Origin: Colwellia_A sp047621305
GTDB taxonomy: Bacteria; Pseudomonadota; Gammaproteobacteria; Enterobacterales; Alteromonadaceae
Direction: 5' to 3'
Length of the DNA stretch: 64,000 nucleotides
Assembly: GCA_047621305.1 (NCBI GenBank)
Contig: JBLHNB010000003.1
Span: forward strand, 62,001-126,000
Position numbers and translations under genes: made by a program. The notes under the pieces were generated by a model. It did no database searches. It saw nothing but the letters and a program-made list of their open reading frames with translations, and was not told the DNA's origin. Below are positions 7,819 through 16,571 of the stretch, piece by piece. Numbering within the stretch: the stretch's first letter is position 1; each line of letters starts with the position of its first letter.

Positions 7819-8793
7819 ATGATTAAAAAAAATGAAATTGAGAGCGAAAAGCCTCAGGTTAGGTTTATTACTATTGATAGTGAAGACGCTGGCCAACGTA
7901 TAGATAACTTCTTATTAAAAACACTCAAAGGGGTTCCTAAAAGCCACATATACCGTTTATTAAGAAAAGGCGAAATTCGTGTAAATAAAAAACGTATTAA
8001 ACCCGAATACAAAATGCTTGCAGACGATATCTTACGTCTAGCGCCTATTCGTGTCGCTGAAAAAACAGACGGTGTATCTCCTCAATTGAATATTGTCGCT
8101 AATTTAGAGAAACAAATTTTATTTGAAGATGATCGATTAATTGTTATCAATAAACCATCAGGAATGGCGGTCCATGGTGGTAGTGGTTTAAGTTTTGGTT
8201 TAATAGAAGCAATGCGCGCATTACGTCCTGATGCACGGATGCTTGAATTAGTTCATCGCTTAGATAGAGATACTTCAGGATGTTTAGTTATTGCGAAAAA
8301 ACGTTCGGCACTGCGTAACTTACATGAACAATTACGTAATAAAACCGTTCAAAAATTTTACCACGCTTTGGTAAAAGGGCGATGGTCTGAAAAATTAACA
8401 CGTGTGACTGAAGGTTTGAAAAAAAATGACCTTAAGTCAGGAGAAAGAGTCGTTGTGGTTGATAATATCAATGGCAAAGAAGCGGAAACACGTTTTAAAG
8501 TATTACAATATTATACGGATGCAACGTTAGTTAGGGCATTTCCCGTAACAGGGCGTACACATCAAATAAGAGTACATTGCCAAACAAAGGGTCATTCAAT
8601 TGCCTGTGATGCGAAATATGGTCATGATGGTTTTGATGAACAAGTCAAAAAATTAGGTTTGAAACGATTATTTTTGCATGCAGCAAGTATTGAATTCACG
8701 CATCCATTAACGGAACAGCGATTAAAAGTTGAAGCACCGTTAGAGTCTAGTTTAGAAAAACTTTTGAATAAACTCACTAAAGTAAATCCATGA
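7819..8793 (+). CDS. rluC: 23S rRNA pseudouridine synthase RluC
   Basis: Converts three uridines of 23S rRNA (E. coli 955, 2504, 2580) to pseudouridine. The 324-residue protein has an N-terminal S4 RNA-binding domain (about 24-85, with SHIYRLLRKGEIRVNKKR) and the catalytic motif HRLDRDTSG at 146-154, Asp149 being the nucleophile. GRTHQIRVH, the conserved arginine motif, follows near 250. The gene is the first of a two-gene unit: its stop overlaps the next gene's ATG by 4 bases (ATGA). The rne/rluC divergent arrangement is widespread in gammaproteobacteria. Confidence 0.95.
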   Translation: MIKKNEIESEKPQVRFITIDSEDAGQRIDNFLLKTLKGVPKSHIYRLLRKGEIRVNKKRIKPEYKMLADDILRLAPIRVAEKTDGVSPQLNIVANLEKQILFEDDRLIVINKPSGMAVHGGSGLSFGLIEAMRALRPDARMLELVHRLDRDTSGCLVIAKKRSALRNLHEQLRNKTVQKFYHALVKGRWSEKLTRVTEGLKKNDLKSGERVVVVDNINGKEAETRFKVLQYYTDATLVRAFPVTGRTHQIRVHCQTKGHSIACDAKYGHDGFDEQVKKLGLKRLFLHAASIEFTHPLTEQRLKVEAPLESSLEKLLNKLTKVNP

Positions 8794-9440
8794 ACCATTA
8801 TAAACTCATTATTTTTGATTGGGATGGTACGTTAATGGACTCTGTGGACAGAATTGTATCTTCGATGCAAATCGCCGCAAATAATGCGTCATTACCTATT
8901 CCATCAAATGAACAAGCTAAACAAATTATTGGTTTAAGCATGCCAAAAGTTGTCGATGTATTATTTCCACAACGAACACAAGCGCAAGAATCGATTCTTA
9001 TCGAACAATACAAACGTCAGTATAAAGAATTAAATAATGTGCCAACGCCGATGTTTAATAATGCGATAGCATTATTAAGTAAACTGCGCCAGAAAAACAA
9101 GTTATTAGCTATTGCCACAGGTAAGGGGCGTGATGGCTTAGAGCGGGTTATGCGTGAAACACAAACAGCACATTTTTTTCATGCTTCTCGTTGCGCTAGT
9201 GATGCGATTTCAAAGCCTGATCCTCAAATGTTATTTAGTTTACTTGATGAGCTAGGAATATCAGCAAACGAAGCTGTGATGATTGGTGACACCAGCCATG
9301 ATTTAAAAATGGCTCAATTAGCCAATATTGACAGTATAGGGGTGACGCATGGTGTACATGATGCATCTATACTTTCTCTATATAAACCTAAAGCCGTTGT
9401 AAATTCTTTAATGCAATTAGAGAATATCTTAATTAAATAA
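8790..9440 (+). CDS. HAD-IA family phosphatase
   Basis: A 216-residue haloacid-dehalogenase-type hydrolase of the phosphoglycolate phosphatase-like group. The nucleophile motif is DWDGTLMDS at 10-18 (Asp10, acid/base Asp12), a conserved Lys lies in ISKPDPQM, and the metal-binding GDTSHDLKMA follows near 166-175. A helical cap lies between the first two. Translation is probably coupled to rluC through the ATGA overlap, and an HAD gene next to rluC is common in Vibrio and Shewanella relatives. The physiological substrate cannot be read from sequence, so no symbol is given. Confidence 0.88.
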   Translation: MNHYKLIIFDWDGTLMDSVDRIVSSMQIAANNASLPIPSNEQAKQIIGLSMPKVVDVLFPQRTQAQESILIEQYKRQYKELNNVPTPMFNNAIALLSKLRQKNKLLAIATGKGRDGLERVMRETQTAHFFHASRCASDAISKPDPQMLFSLLDELGISANEAVMIGDTSHDLKMAQLANIDSIGVTHGVHDASILSLYKPKAVVNSLMQLENILIK

Positions 9441-9454
9441 TGTACGTCCTCTAT

Positions 9455-9486
9455 TAGCCTTTGACGTTGAATGATGTCAAAGGCTA
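9455..9486. terminator. Bidirectional hairpin between the HAD gene and maf
   Basis: TAGCCTTTGAC (9455-9465) pairs perfectly with GTCAAAGGCTA (9476-9486) around a 10-nt loop. It lies where the forward rluC unit and the reverse maf gene converge. The flanks are AT-rich without a clean T-run, so efficiency is uncertain. Confidence 0.65.
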
Positions 9487-9498
9487 TATAAAATAAGC

Positions 9499-10104
9499 TT
9501 ATATAAAAACGTCCTGTTGTGCTAATACATCAAAGTGATGTTCTTTTAACAAAGCTACTAGCTGGATGAGAGGTAATCCGATCAGTGTATTTGGATCATC
9601 ACCTGCTAATTTTTTAAATAAACAAATCCCTAATCCTTCACTTTTGAAGCTCCCTGCACAATTGTAAGGTTGCTCTGCGTGTAGGTAATTTTCAATATCT
9701 TGTTGAGATAAACTATTAAAATGAACGTTAAAATGTTCAACAAGTGATAACGTTTTATCGTTATGACTATCATAGACGCATAACCCCGTATAAAAAGTCA
9801 CTACTTTACCGCTAAACTTATTTAGTTGAACAACACCATTTTCAAAATTATGGGGTTTACCTAGTATTTCACCGTCACACAAGGCGACTTGATCTGAGCC
9901 GATGATTAATGCATCAGGGTGATTTTTTTTAACCGCTTTTGCTTTTTCAATAGCTAAACGCTCAACTAAATTAATGGGTGATTCATTTTTTAGTGATGTT
10001 TCGTCAACATCAGGTTTTACACATTGAAAAGGGATATTTAATTTCTCTAAAATAGATTTTCTAAAAGGTGATGTAGAAGCGAGGATCAACTTTTTTTTCA
10101 ACAT
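9499..10104 (-). CDS. yceF: Maf-like 7-methyl-GTP pyrophosphatase (YceF)
   Basis: Nucleotide house-cleaning pyrophosphatase of the Maf/HAM1 superfamily; the YceF subgroup hydrolyses m7GTP. The 201-residue product shows LILASTSPFRKSILEKL at the N-terminus, PDVDETSLKNESP, the catalytic GSDQVALCDGEILGKP region near 69-84, and YNCAGSFKSEGLGICLF and DPNTLIGLPL near the end, matching E. coli YceF block by block. It reads away from yceD-rpmF with a 111-bp divergent gap, the usual neighbourhood for this subgroup. Confidence 0.93.
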   Translation of the reverse strand: MLKKKLILASTSPFRKSILEKLNIPFQCVKPDVDETSLKNESPINLVERLAIEKAKAVKKNHPDALIIGSDQVALCDGEILGKPHNFENGVVQLNKFSGKVVTFYTGLCVYDSHNDKTLSLVEHFNVHFNSLSQQDIENYLHAEQPYNCAGSFKSEGLGICLFKKLAGDDPNTLIGLPLIQLVALLKEHHFDVLAQQDVFI

Positions 10105-10215
10105 TGGAATATTTACTCAATAATTCTTCAGATAAATGTTAATATATGGCTTATATTAACTTTTTAAAGGAAATTAACTAATTTTCTTTTGACACAGGCT
10201 TGAAGGCACATTAAT

Positions 10216-10740
10216 ATGCGCGCCACTATGCAGAATCTTAAACTTCCAATAACGATAGACCCAAAAAGAAGCGCACAGCGTAGGCTTGTGTGTGAAGGGC
10301 GTTTTGAGTTGTCTGGAATGAACAGATTGCTTGCTGTATGTAACAATAGCAGCGAGCAAGTTAAAGTTAATGTTGATTTTAATATGGATGAACGTGGCTT
10401 GATAGTTTTATCAGGTACGGGATCGGTATTAGTCTCATTAATTTGTCAGCGTTGTACTGAAGCGTTTGAACAGTTACTTGAAGTGAAGTTCACTTTTAGT
10501 CCTGTAAAAAATGAAGAGGAAGAGGCTGAATTGCCGTCATATTATGACGCAATAGAATTAGATGAAAATGGTGAGATAAACTTGCTTGAATTAGTAGAAG
10601 ATGAGCTATTGCTCGCTCTTCCATTAATTCCTAGGCATCCAATCAAAGACTGTAAAGCACCTGCTGACAGTATTTGGGGGGAATTGCCTGAAGAGCTTGA
10701 GAAACCAAGTCCATTTGGTGTATTAAAACAACTTAAATAG
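10216..10740 (+). CDS. yceD: 23S rRNA accumulation protein YceD (DUF177)
   Basis: YceD/DUF177 family protein, required for normal 23S rRNA levels in E. coli and orthologous to a plant plastid factor; the molecular action is not settled. The 174-residue product has LKLPITIDPKRSAQRRL near the start, the two conserved cysteines in VSLICQRCTEAF, FSPVKNEEEAE, the acidic LDENGEINLLELVEDELLLALPL block and the PNPF-like tail PSPFGVLKQLK. Two starts are possible: ATG 10216, with AAGG 9 bases upstream, and ATG 10228, which gives the E. coli-like MQNLKLP. It is directly followed by rpmF. Confidence 0.92.
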   Translation: MRATMQNLKLPITIDPKRSAQRRLVCEGRFELSGMNRLLAVCNNSSEQVKVNVDFNMDERGLIVLSGTGSVLVSLICQRCTEAFEQLLEVKFTFSPVKNEEEEAELPSYYDAIELDENGEINLLELVEDELLLALPLIPRHPIKDCKAPADSIWGELPEELEKPSPFGVLKQLK

Positions 10741-10777
10741 CTAATTATTAGCTAACAACCGATTTTAGGAGTAGGTA

Positions 10778-10945
10778 ATGGCAGTTCAAAAGAGCAAGAA
10801 GTCTCGTTCAAGACGTGGCATGCGCCGTTCACATGACGCAATAACCCCTGAAAACTTATCAGTAGATCCAGTATCTGGCGAAACACATCGTCGTCACCAT
10901 GTAACAGCTGATGGTTTTTACAAAGGTGTAAAAGTAATCGGCTAA
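10778..10945 (+). CDS. rpmF: 50S ribosomal protein L32
   Basis: A 55-residue basic ribosomal protein of the large subunit. The product starts MAVQKSKKSRSRRGMRRSHD and ends GFYKGVKVIG, with the ETHRRHHV segment in between, as in gammaproteobacterial L32. AGGAGTAGG lies just upstream of the ATG. It sits between yceD and plsX, the conserved order that ties ribosome production to the start of phospholipid and fatty-acid synthesis genes. Confidence 0.96.
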   Translation: MAVQKSKKSRSRRGMRRSHDAITPENLSVDPVSGETHRRHHVTADGFYKGVKVIG

Positions 10946-11086
10946 TTAAGCGATTATTTAATACTGAAAACTGTTCGTGATCTAAAAACTATCTTTGTTA
11001 GATTGGAGATCGTATTGTGTTTATAGCCTTTCCATATAAAAAGTTATGAACACCTTCGATATATTATTGAAAATGATAGTACTCAC

Positions 11087-12124
11087 ATGAATGGTAAAAA
11101 AAGTTTAACCATAGCGTTAGACATTATGGGGGGCGATAAAGGGCCCCTTGTAACTATTCCTGCAGCAATGATGGCCATTGATAACATGCCTAATTTGCAC
11201 CTCATTTTATGTGGTGATGAAAACATCATTACAACTCAACTTAGTCAATATCAGCAATTAAATAATAAACAACTCACGATATATCCAACAACTCAAATTG
11301 TTGCTATGGATGAGAAACCTGCTGTAGCTATTCGTACTAAAAAAAATTCATCAATGCGCAAAGCGATTGATTTAGTAAAAGAAGAGCAAGCACAAGCATG
11401 TGTTAGTGCAGGGAATACTGGCGCTTTATTTTCAATTGCCCATTTTGTACTAAAAATGCTTCCCGGTGTTGAACGGCCTGCACTTATTTCCGCTTTACCC
11501 ACTCATGATGAACAACAACATGTTTTTATGCTTGATTTAGGCGCTAACGTTTTTTGTGATTCAAATATTCTTTATCAGTTTGCCATTATGGGCTCGGTTT
11601 TAGCAGAGCAAGTCGATGGTATAAAAAATCCTAAAATTGCTTTACTGAATATGGGTTCTGAAGAAATTAAAGGGAGTGAGCATATTAAATTGGCGGCAGC
11701 AAAGTTGACCGCTAATGAGGATATTAATTATATTGGTTTTGTTGAAGGCAACGATATTTTTTCAAATAAAGCAGATGTTATCGTGTGTGATGGCTTTGTG
11801 GGTAATGTCGCTTTAAAAACCTGCGAAGGTGTTGCTCATATGGTTTATAACAAGCTAATGTTCATATTATCCCAACACTTTATTGCTCGAATTTTAGGTA
11901 AAATTTTTGCTTCACCCATTAAAAAAATATTTAAACCTTTGAGCCCCGACCAGTATAACGGTGCGAGTCTGATAGGATTACAAGGTATTGTCGTGAAAAG
12001 TCATGGTAATGCGAGTTCAAAGGCATTTCTTGCTGCAATTATGGAAGCGGTTAAAGAAGTTGAGCGTCAGGTACCAGAAAAAATTAAAAATAAATTATTA
12101 CAAGGTTTAACAATACCTTTGTAA
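11087..12124 (+). CDS. plsX: Phosphate acyltransferase PlsX
   Basis: Peripheral membrane enzyme that makes acyl-phosphate from acyl-ACP, feeding PlsY in phosphatidic acid synthesis. The 345-residue product shows LTIALDIMGGDKGP at the N-terminus, VSAGNTGAL near 105, LDLGANVFCD, NMGSEEIKGS and the VCDGFVGNVALKTCEG block, all PlsX hallmarks. It starts the fab block (plsX-fabD-fabG-acpP-fabF). The Shine-Dalgarno is weak. fabH, often found between plsX and fabD in relatives, is absent at this position. Confidence 0.95.
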   Translation: MNGKKSLTIALDIMGGDKGPLVTIPAAMMAIDNMPNLHLILCGDENIITTQLSQYQQLNNKQLTIYPTTQIVAMDEKPAVAIRTKKNSSMRKAIDLVKEEQAQACVSAGNTGALFSIAHFVLKMLPGVERPALISALPTHDEQQHVFMLDLGANVFCDSNILYQFAIMGSVLAEQVDGIKNPKIALLNMGSEEIKGSEHIKLAAAKLTANEDINYIGFVEGNDIFSNKADVIVCDGFVGNVALKTCEGVAHMVYNKLMFILSQHFIARILGKIFASPIKKIFKPLSPDQYNGASLIGLQGIVVKSHGNASSKAFLAAIMEAVKEVERQVPEKIKNKLLQGLTIPL

Positions 12125-12185
12125 CATTGTGTTTTATGAAAACACGGTTATAGCCATTGCGCATTCATAACAATTAGGTAATACA

Positions 12186-13121
12186 ATGCAAAAAAACTTA
12201 GCGTTTATTTTCCCAGGACAAGGTTCTCAAGCCGTATCTATGCTTGCCGACTTTGTTGGAAATGATGTTGTTCAAAACACATTTTCTGAAGCATCAACTG
12301 CTTTAGGATATGACCTCTGGCAATTAGTTTTTGCAGGCCCTGCAGAAAAATTAAATCAAACTAGTTATACTCAGCCTGCTCTTTTAACAGCAAGTGTTGC
12401 ATTATGGCGTTTATGGCAGTCTCAGTCAGATATCAAACCAACGCTTTTAGCGGGACATAGTTTAGGTGAATACTCTGCACTTGTATGTGCTGACGTTTTA
12501 TCTCTAGCTGATGCAGTTCAACTTGTTGAAAAACGTGGTGAATTTATGCAGACATCTGTTCCAGAAGGTATTGGGGCAATGGCGGCAATTATAGGTTTGG
12601 ACGATCAATCAACCATTGCCGCTTGTGCACAAGCCCAGGAAAACGATGTTGTTGCAGCTGTTAATTTTAATTCACCGGGGCAGGTCGTTATAGCAGGTCA
12701 TAAAGCTGCTGTTGCAAGAGCAGGTGAACTTTGTAAAAGCGCGGGCGCCAAACGTGTTTTACCCTTACCTGTAAGCGTACCATCTCATTGTGCATTAATG
12801 AAAGGTGCAGCAGAGAAGTTATCTATCGAATTAGATAAACTTACGTTTAATGAACCCACTATCAATGTTGTTAATAATGTTGATGTTGCAATGGAAAGGT
12901 CTGCGGAAAATATTAAAAACGCGCTTGTTAAGCAATTATACAGCCCCGTTCGATGGACTGAAACTGTAGAAAGTTTATCAAAACAAGGAATTTCTTTAGT
13001 TGTAGAAGCAGGGCCAGGTAAAGTATTGCAAGGGCTTATAAAAAGAATCGATAAATCAATAACGTGTGTCCCTATTAACGATAAAGCATCGTTAGACAAA
13101 GCGTTAGAATTAATAAAATAG
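12186..13121 (+). CDS. fabD: Malonyl-CoA:ACP transacylase
   Basis: Transfers malonyl from CoA to ACP to supply fatty-acid elongation. The 311-residue protein starts with IFPGQGSQ (8-15), has the nucleophile elbow GHSLGEY at 90-96 (Ser92), a QVVIAGHKAAV block, and the catalytic histidine in VPSHCALM near 200. TTAGGT lies just before the ATG. The gene is 61 bp after plsX and 9 bp before fabG, consistent with one transcript. Confidence 0.96.
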   Translation: MQKNLAFIFPGQGSQAVSMLADFVGNDVVQNTFSEASTALGYDLWQLVFAGPAEKLNQTSYTQPALLTASVALWRLWQSQSDIKPTLLAGHSLGEYSALVCADVLSLADAVQLVEKRGEFMQTSVPEGIGAMAAIIGLDDQSTIAACAQAQENDVVAAVNFNSPGQVVIAGHKAAVARAGELCKSAGAKRVLPLPVSVPSHCALMKGAAEKLSIELDKLTFNEPTINVVNNVDVAMERSAENIKNALVKQLYSPVRWTETVESLSKQGISLVVEAGPGKVLQGLIKRIDKSITCVPINDKASLDKALELIK

Positions 13122-13130
13122 GGTGAGTAT

Positions 13131-13865
13131 ATGTTTTCATTTGAAGGAAAAGTTGTTTTAGTCACTGGCGCGAGTCGCGGTATTGGTAAAGCGATAGCAA
13201 GCCAGCTTAAAGAGGCTGGTGCTACTGTTATTGGTACTGCAACGTCAGCATCAGGAGCAAATAAAATAAGTGAATATTTAGGTGATAATAATGGCCAAAT
13301 ACTGAATGTAACAAGTGATGAATCTATTACGGCATTATTTGAATATATTAAAACTGAGCACAATGGTATTGACATTTTAGTTAATAATGCCGGCATTACT
13401 AAAGACAACTTATTTATGCGTATGAAAGATAATGAGTGGCAAGATATTATTGATACCAATTTATCATCTGTATTTAAATTAAGTAAAGCAGTCATTCGTG
13501 GGATGATGAAAAAACGTCATGGTCGTATCATAAATATTGGCTCAGTTGTTGGTAGTATGGGTAATGCAGGGCAGGTTAATTATGCTACGGCTAAAGCAGG
13601 GTTACTTGGTTTTACAAAATCTTTAGCGCGTGAAGTTGCATCTCGCGGAATTACCGTTAATACTGTTGCTCCTGGTTTTATAGATACAGACATGACACAA
13701 ACGCTTACAGATGAACAAAAAGAAGGTATATTTTCTCAAGTTCCTGCTAACCGTTTAGGCAAGCCTGAAGAGATCGCTAATGCTGTGCTTTTTTTAGCTT
13801 CAGATGGTGCTGCTTATATCACCGGTGAAACACTGCATGTGAATGGCGGCATGTATATGATATAA
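13131..13865 (+). CDS. fabG: 3-oxoacyl-ACP reductase
   Basis: NADPH-dependent short-chain dehydrogenase for the first reduction of the elongation cycle. The 244-residue product has the cofactor loop TGASRGIG at 12-19, NNAG at 85-88, and the catalytic Ser138, Tyr151 and Lys155 (YATAK). The C-terminus ends in ETLHVNGGMYMI, typical of FabG. GGGTGAG precedes the ATG, 9 bp after fabD. Confidence 0.96.
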   Translation: MFSFEGKVVLVTGASRGIGKAIASQLKEAGATVIGTATSASGANKISEYLGDNNGQILNVTSDESITALFEYIKTEHNGIDILVNNAGITKDNLFMRMKDNEWQDIIDTNLSSVFKLSKAVIRGMMKKRHGRIINIGSVVGSMGNAGQVNYATAKAGLLGFTKSLAREVASRGITVNTVAPGFIDTDMTQTLTDEQKEGIFSQVPANRLGKPEEIANAVLFLASDGAAYITGETLHVNGGMYMI

Positions 13866-14018
13866 ATGTTTGATTATTTTAAGCAAACATTTACAATTTA
13901 AATAACGTTGACAGGTTTGACCAGTAGAAAAAGTAAAATTAGATACTTGCAAGAAAAGCTGTTGGCGAATACACTACACGCAATTTGAAAAATTGCATAT
14001 TTTAGTAAAGGAAAAAAA

Positions 14019-14252
14019 ATGAGTACTATTGAAGAACGCGTAAAAAAAATCACTATCGAGCAATTAGGTGTAAGTGAAGAAGAAGTTAAAATTAGCTCTT
14101 CTTTTGTTGATGACCTAGGTGCTGACTCTTTAGATACTGTTGAATTAGTTATGGCATTAGAAGAAGAATTTGACACTGAAATACCTGATGAAGAAGCAGA
14201 AAAAATCACAACTGTACAAGCAGCTATTGATTACGTTACTGCAAATCAATAA
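14019..14252 (+). CDS. acpP: Acyl carrier protein
   Basis: Small acidic carrier of growing acyl chains, modified by 4'-phosphopantetheine. The 77-residue product carries the attachment motif DDLGADSLDTVELVM with Ser37, and starts MSTIEERVKKI as in other gammaproteobacteria. AAAGGAAA lies upstream of the ATG. A 153-bp gap separates it from fabG, so it may have its own promoter, as is usual for this highly expressed gene. Confidence 0.97.
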   Translation: MSTIEERVKKITIEQLGVSEEEVKISSSFVDDLGADSLDTVELVMALEEEFDTEIPDEEAEKITTVQAAIDYVTANQ

Positions 14253-14390
14253 GCAATAATTATTGAATATACAGATGGTCATTAAATGGCCGTCTGTCAT
14301 TTTATTCAAGATAAATATTCGTAGAGAACAACATTTAGTCATACGGATACGTCCATCCAAACAATCATTTCTATCGGAGGCAACTCACCT

Positions 14391-15623
14391 ATGAGGCGTG
14401 TTGTAGTTACCGGTCTTGGTATGCTGAGTCCACTAGGGAACAGCCCTGAATCAACGTGGCAAAATTTACTGCTTGGTAAAAGTGGTATTAGTGATATTGA
14501 ACATTTTGATACGTCAGAATATCCAACACGTTTTGCTGGTTTAATTAAAGACTTTGATGCTCAAGACTATATGGCTCGAAAAGAAGCCAAAAAAATGGAT
14601 CTGTTTATTCAATATGGTGTAGCTGCTGGTGTGCAGGCCTTTAAAGATTCAGGTTTAGAAATTAACGAAATCAATGCACATCGCGTTGGTGTTGCTGTTG
14701 GTGCGGGTATTGGTGGCCTAGGCCTTATTGAAGAAAATTTCGAAAAAATGCTCAAAACGAGTCCTCGAAAGTTATCACCATTTTTTGTACCTTCAACCAT
14801 TATCAATATGATAGCAGGTCATCTTTCTATCATGCATGGTTTAAAAGGCCCCAATATTTCTATTGTTACAGCATGTACCAGTGGTGTACACAATATTGGT
14901 CATGCGGCTCGTATGATAGCGTACGGTGACGCTGATGCTATGTTAGCTGGGGGCGCTGAGAAAGGCTCTACAAAAATGGGCATGGGTGGCTTTGGCGCTG
15001 CACGAGCACTTTCAACACGTAATGATGACCCACAAAGTGCTTCACGTCCCTGGGATAAAGACCGAGATGGTTTTGTTTTAGGTGATGGCGCCGGTGTTAT
15101 CGTTGTTGAAGAATATGAACATGCAAAAGCTCGTGGTGCAAAAATATATGCAGAGCTTGTGGGCTTTGGCATGAGTGGCGATGCCTATCATATGACATCA
15201 CCTCCACCAGATGGTGCTGGCGCAGCACATGCAATGCAAAATGCGATTAATGATGCGAAAGTTGATATTAATAAAATCGGTTATATCAATGCACATGGTA
15301 CTTCAACACCTGCTGGTGATATTGCTGAAACTAATGCCGTTAAATCTGTATTTGGTGCACAAGCCTATAATGTATTGATGGGGTCTACTAAATCGATGAC
15401 AGGGCATCTATTAGGTGCTGCTGGAGCTGTTGAGGCTATTTTTAGTATACAGGCATTGATGAATAATATGGTACCACCTACTATTAATTTAGATAATCCT
15501 GATGAAGGTTGTGATCTGGATTATATTGCACATACTGCTCGTGATGTTCAGTTAGACTATGTGTTATGTAACTCATTTGGTTTTGGTGGCACGAATGGTT
15601 CATTGATCTTTAAAAAGGTTTAA
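14391..15623 (+). CDS. fabF: 3-oxoacyl-ACP synthase II
   Basis: Condensing enzyme of fatty-acid elongation, important for unsaturated chain extension and temperature control of membrane lipids in E. coli. The 410-residue product has the active-site cysteine in VTACTSGVHNIGH (Cys162), the histidines in INAHGTSTP and SMTGHLLGAAG, and the C-terminal CNSFGFGGTNGSLIF. TCGGAGG precedes the ATG. It closes the fab block and is followed by a strong terminator. Confidence 0.96.
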   Translation: MRRVVVTGLGMLSPLGNSPESTWQNLLLGKSGISDIEHFDTSEYPTRFAGLIKDFDAQDYMARKEAKKMDLFIQYGVAAGVQAFKDSGLEINEINAHRVGVAVGAGIGGLGLIEENFEKMLKTSPRKLSPFFVPSTIINMIAGHLSIMHGLKGPNISIVTACTSGVHNIGHAARMIAYGDADAMLAGGAEKGSTKMGMGGFGAARALSTRNDDPQSASRPWDKDRDGFVLGDGAGVIVVEEYEHAKARGAKIYAELVGFGMSGDAYHMTSPPPDGAGAAHAMQNAINDAKVDINKIGYINAHGTSTPAGDIAETNAVKSVFGAQAYNVLMGSTKSMTGHLLGAAGAVEAIFSIQALMNNMVPPTINLDNPDEGCDLDYIAHTARDVQLDYVLCNSFGFGGTNGSLIFKKV

Positions 15624-15670
15624 CCTACTTAAAGACAAAAATGTTAACAAGATCTTGAAGTTAATTGTTT

Positions 15671-15708
15671 AAGCCTGAATACTAGCGTTATGTATTCAGG
15701 CTTTTTAT
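15671..15708 (+). terminator. Rho-independent terminator after fabF
   Basis: AAGCCTGAATAC (15671-15682) pairs perfectly with GTATTCAGGCTT (15692-15703) and is followed by TTTATTTT. It separates the fab block from the pabC-mltG-tmk-holB unit. Confidence 0.88.
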
Positions 15709-15752
15709 TTTAAAAGGGTAAAAAGGTAGTCAATTTTACCTATGGGTATTTG

Positions 15753-16571
15753 ATGACACCTAAATTAAATATGTATTACCAAAGTATCAATGGCAAACAA
15801 AAACAGCATCTGTCAATAACCGATCGTGGTTTAGCCTATGGTGATGGTGTTTTTACAACCGCAAGAGTTCATCATGGCAACATTTCGTTGTTGTCCGCGC
15901 ATATGGAACGATTAGTTTGTAGTTGTCAAATCCTGAAGATAATATTGCCAAATATAAATGAAATCGTTTCTGAATTAACGCATATAGCACAACGTTATGA
16001 ACACAGCGTGGTAAAAATAATGATCACATCAGGTCAAGGCGGACGAGGTTATTCACGAGAAGGTTGTTCTGCGAGTACGGTTATTATTAGCTTTCATCCT
16101 TTCCCTGAACATTATAACGTTTGGCAACGAGCAGGTATTGATTTAGGGGTAAGTCATTTTCAATTGGGTTTAAATCCTTCCTTAGCGGGATTAAAACACT
16201 TAAACCGCTTAGAACAGGTTTTGATCCGTGCTGAATTAGATCAAAAAGAAACAGATGATGTGCTTGTAACTAACATAAACGGTCATGTTATTGAAACTAG
16301 CTGCGCCAATATATTCTGGTTAGCAGGAGGAAAATTATATACACCGGATTTATCTGAGAGTGGTGTGGTTGGGATAATAAGAAATACTATTTTAGAAAAC
16401 TTACCCAATACTAATATTATTAACGTAGGACTCGATGCGTTAAACAATGCGGAGGCAATGTTTATTTGTAATTCTGTTATGGGGATAGTGCCGGTGCGCC
16501 GATACCACAACCGTAATTTAGATATAAATAAGATTTTTAATCTTAAAGATAAATTAGCAGGTTACATGTAA
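15753..16571 (+). CDS. pabC: Aminodeoxychorismate lyase
   Basis: PLP enzyme that releases p-aminobenzoate from 4-amino-4-deoxychorismate for folate synthesis. With the ATG at 15753 the product is 272 residues (a TTG directly before it would add one). It shows ITDRGLAYGDGVFTT near 22-36, the PLP lysine in GLKHLNRLEQV (Lys148), and VIETSCANIFW near 179-189, the fold-type IV signature. GGG lies 6 bases upstream. The stop overlaps the next start (TAATG) so translation is coupled to mltG. Confidence 0.93.
   Translation: MTPKLNMYYQSINGKQKQHLSITDRGLAYGDGVFTTARVHHGNISLLSAHMERLVCSCQILKIILPNINEIVSELTHIAQRYEHSVVKIMITSGQGGRGYSREGCSASTVIISFHPFPEHYNVWQRAGIDLGVSHFQLGLNPSLAGLKHLNRLEQVLIRAELDQKETDDVLVTNINGHVIETSCANIFWLAGGKLYTPDLSESGVVGIIRNTILENLPNTNIINVGLDALNNAEAMFICNSVMGIVPVRRYHNRNLDINKIFNLKDKLAGYM

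Noticed and set aside
12785..13495. A 236-codon minus-strand frame across the fabD/fabG junction
   Set aside because: It is antisense to two certain genes with catalytic motifs, and its translation has no recognisable family features.
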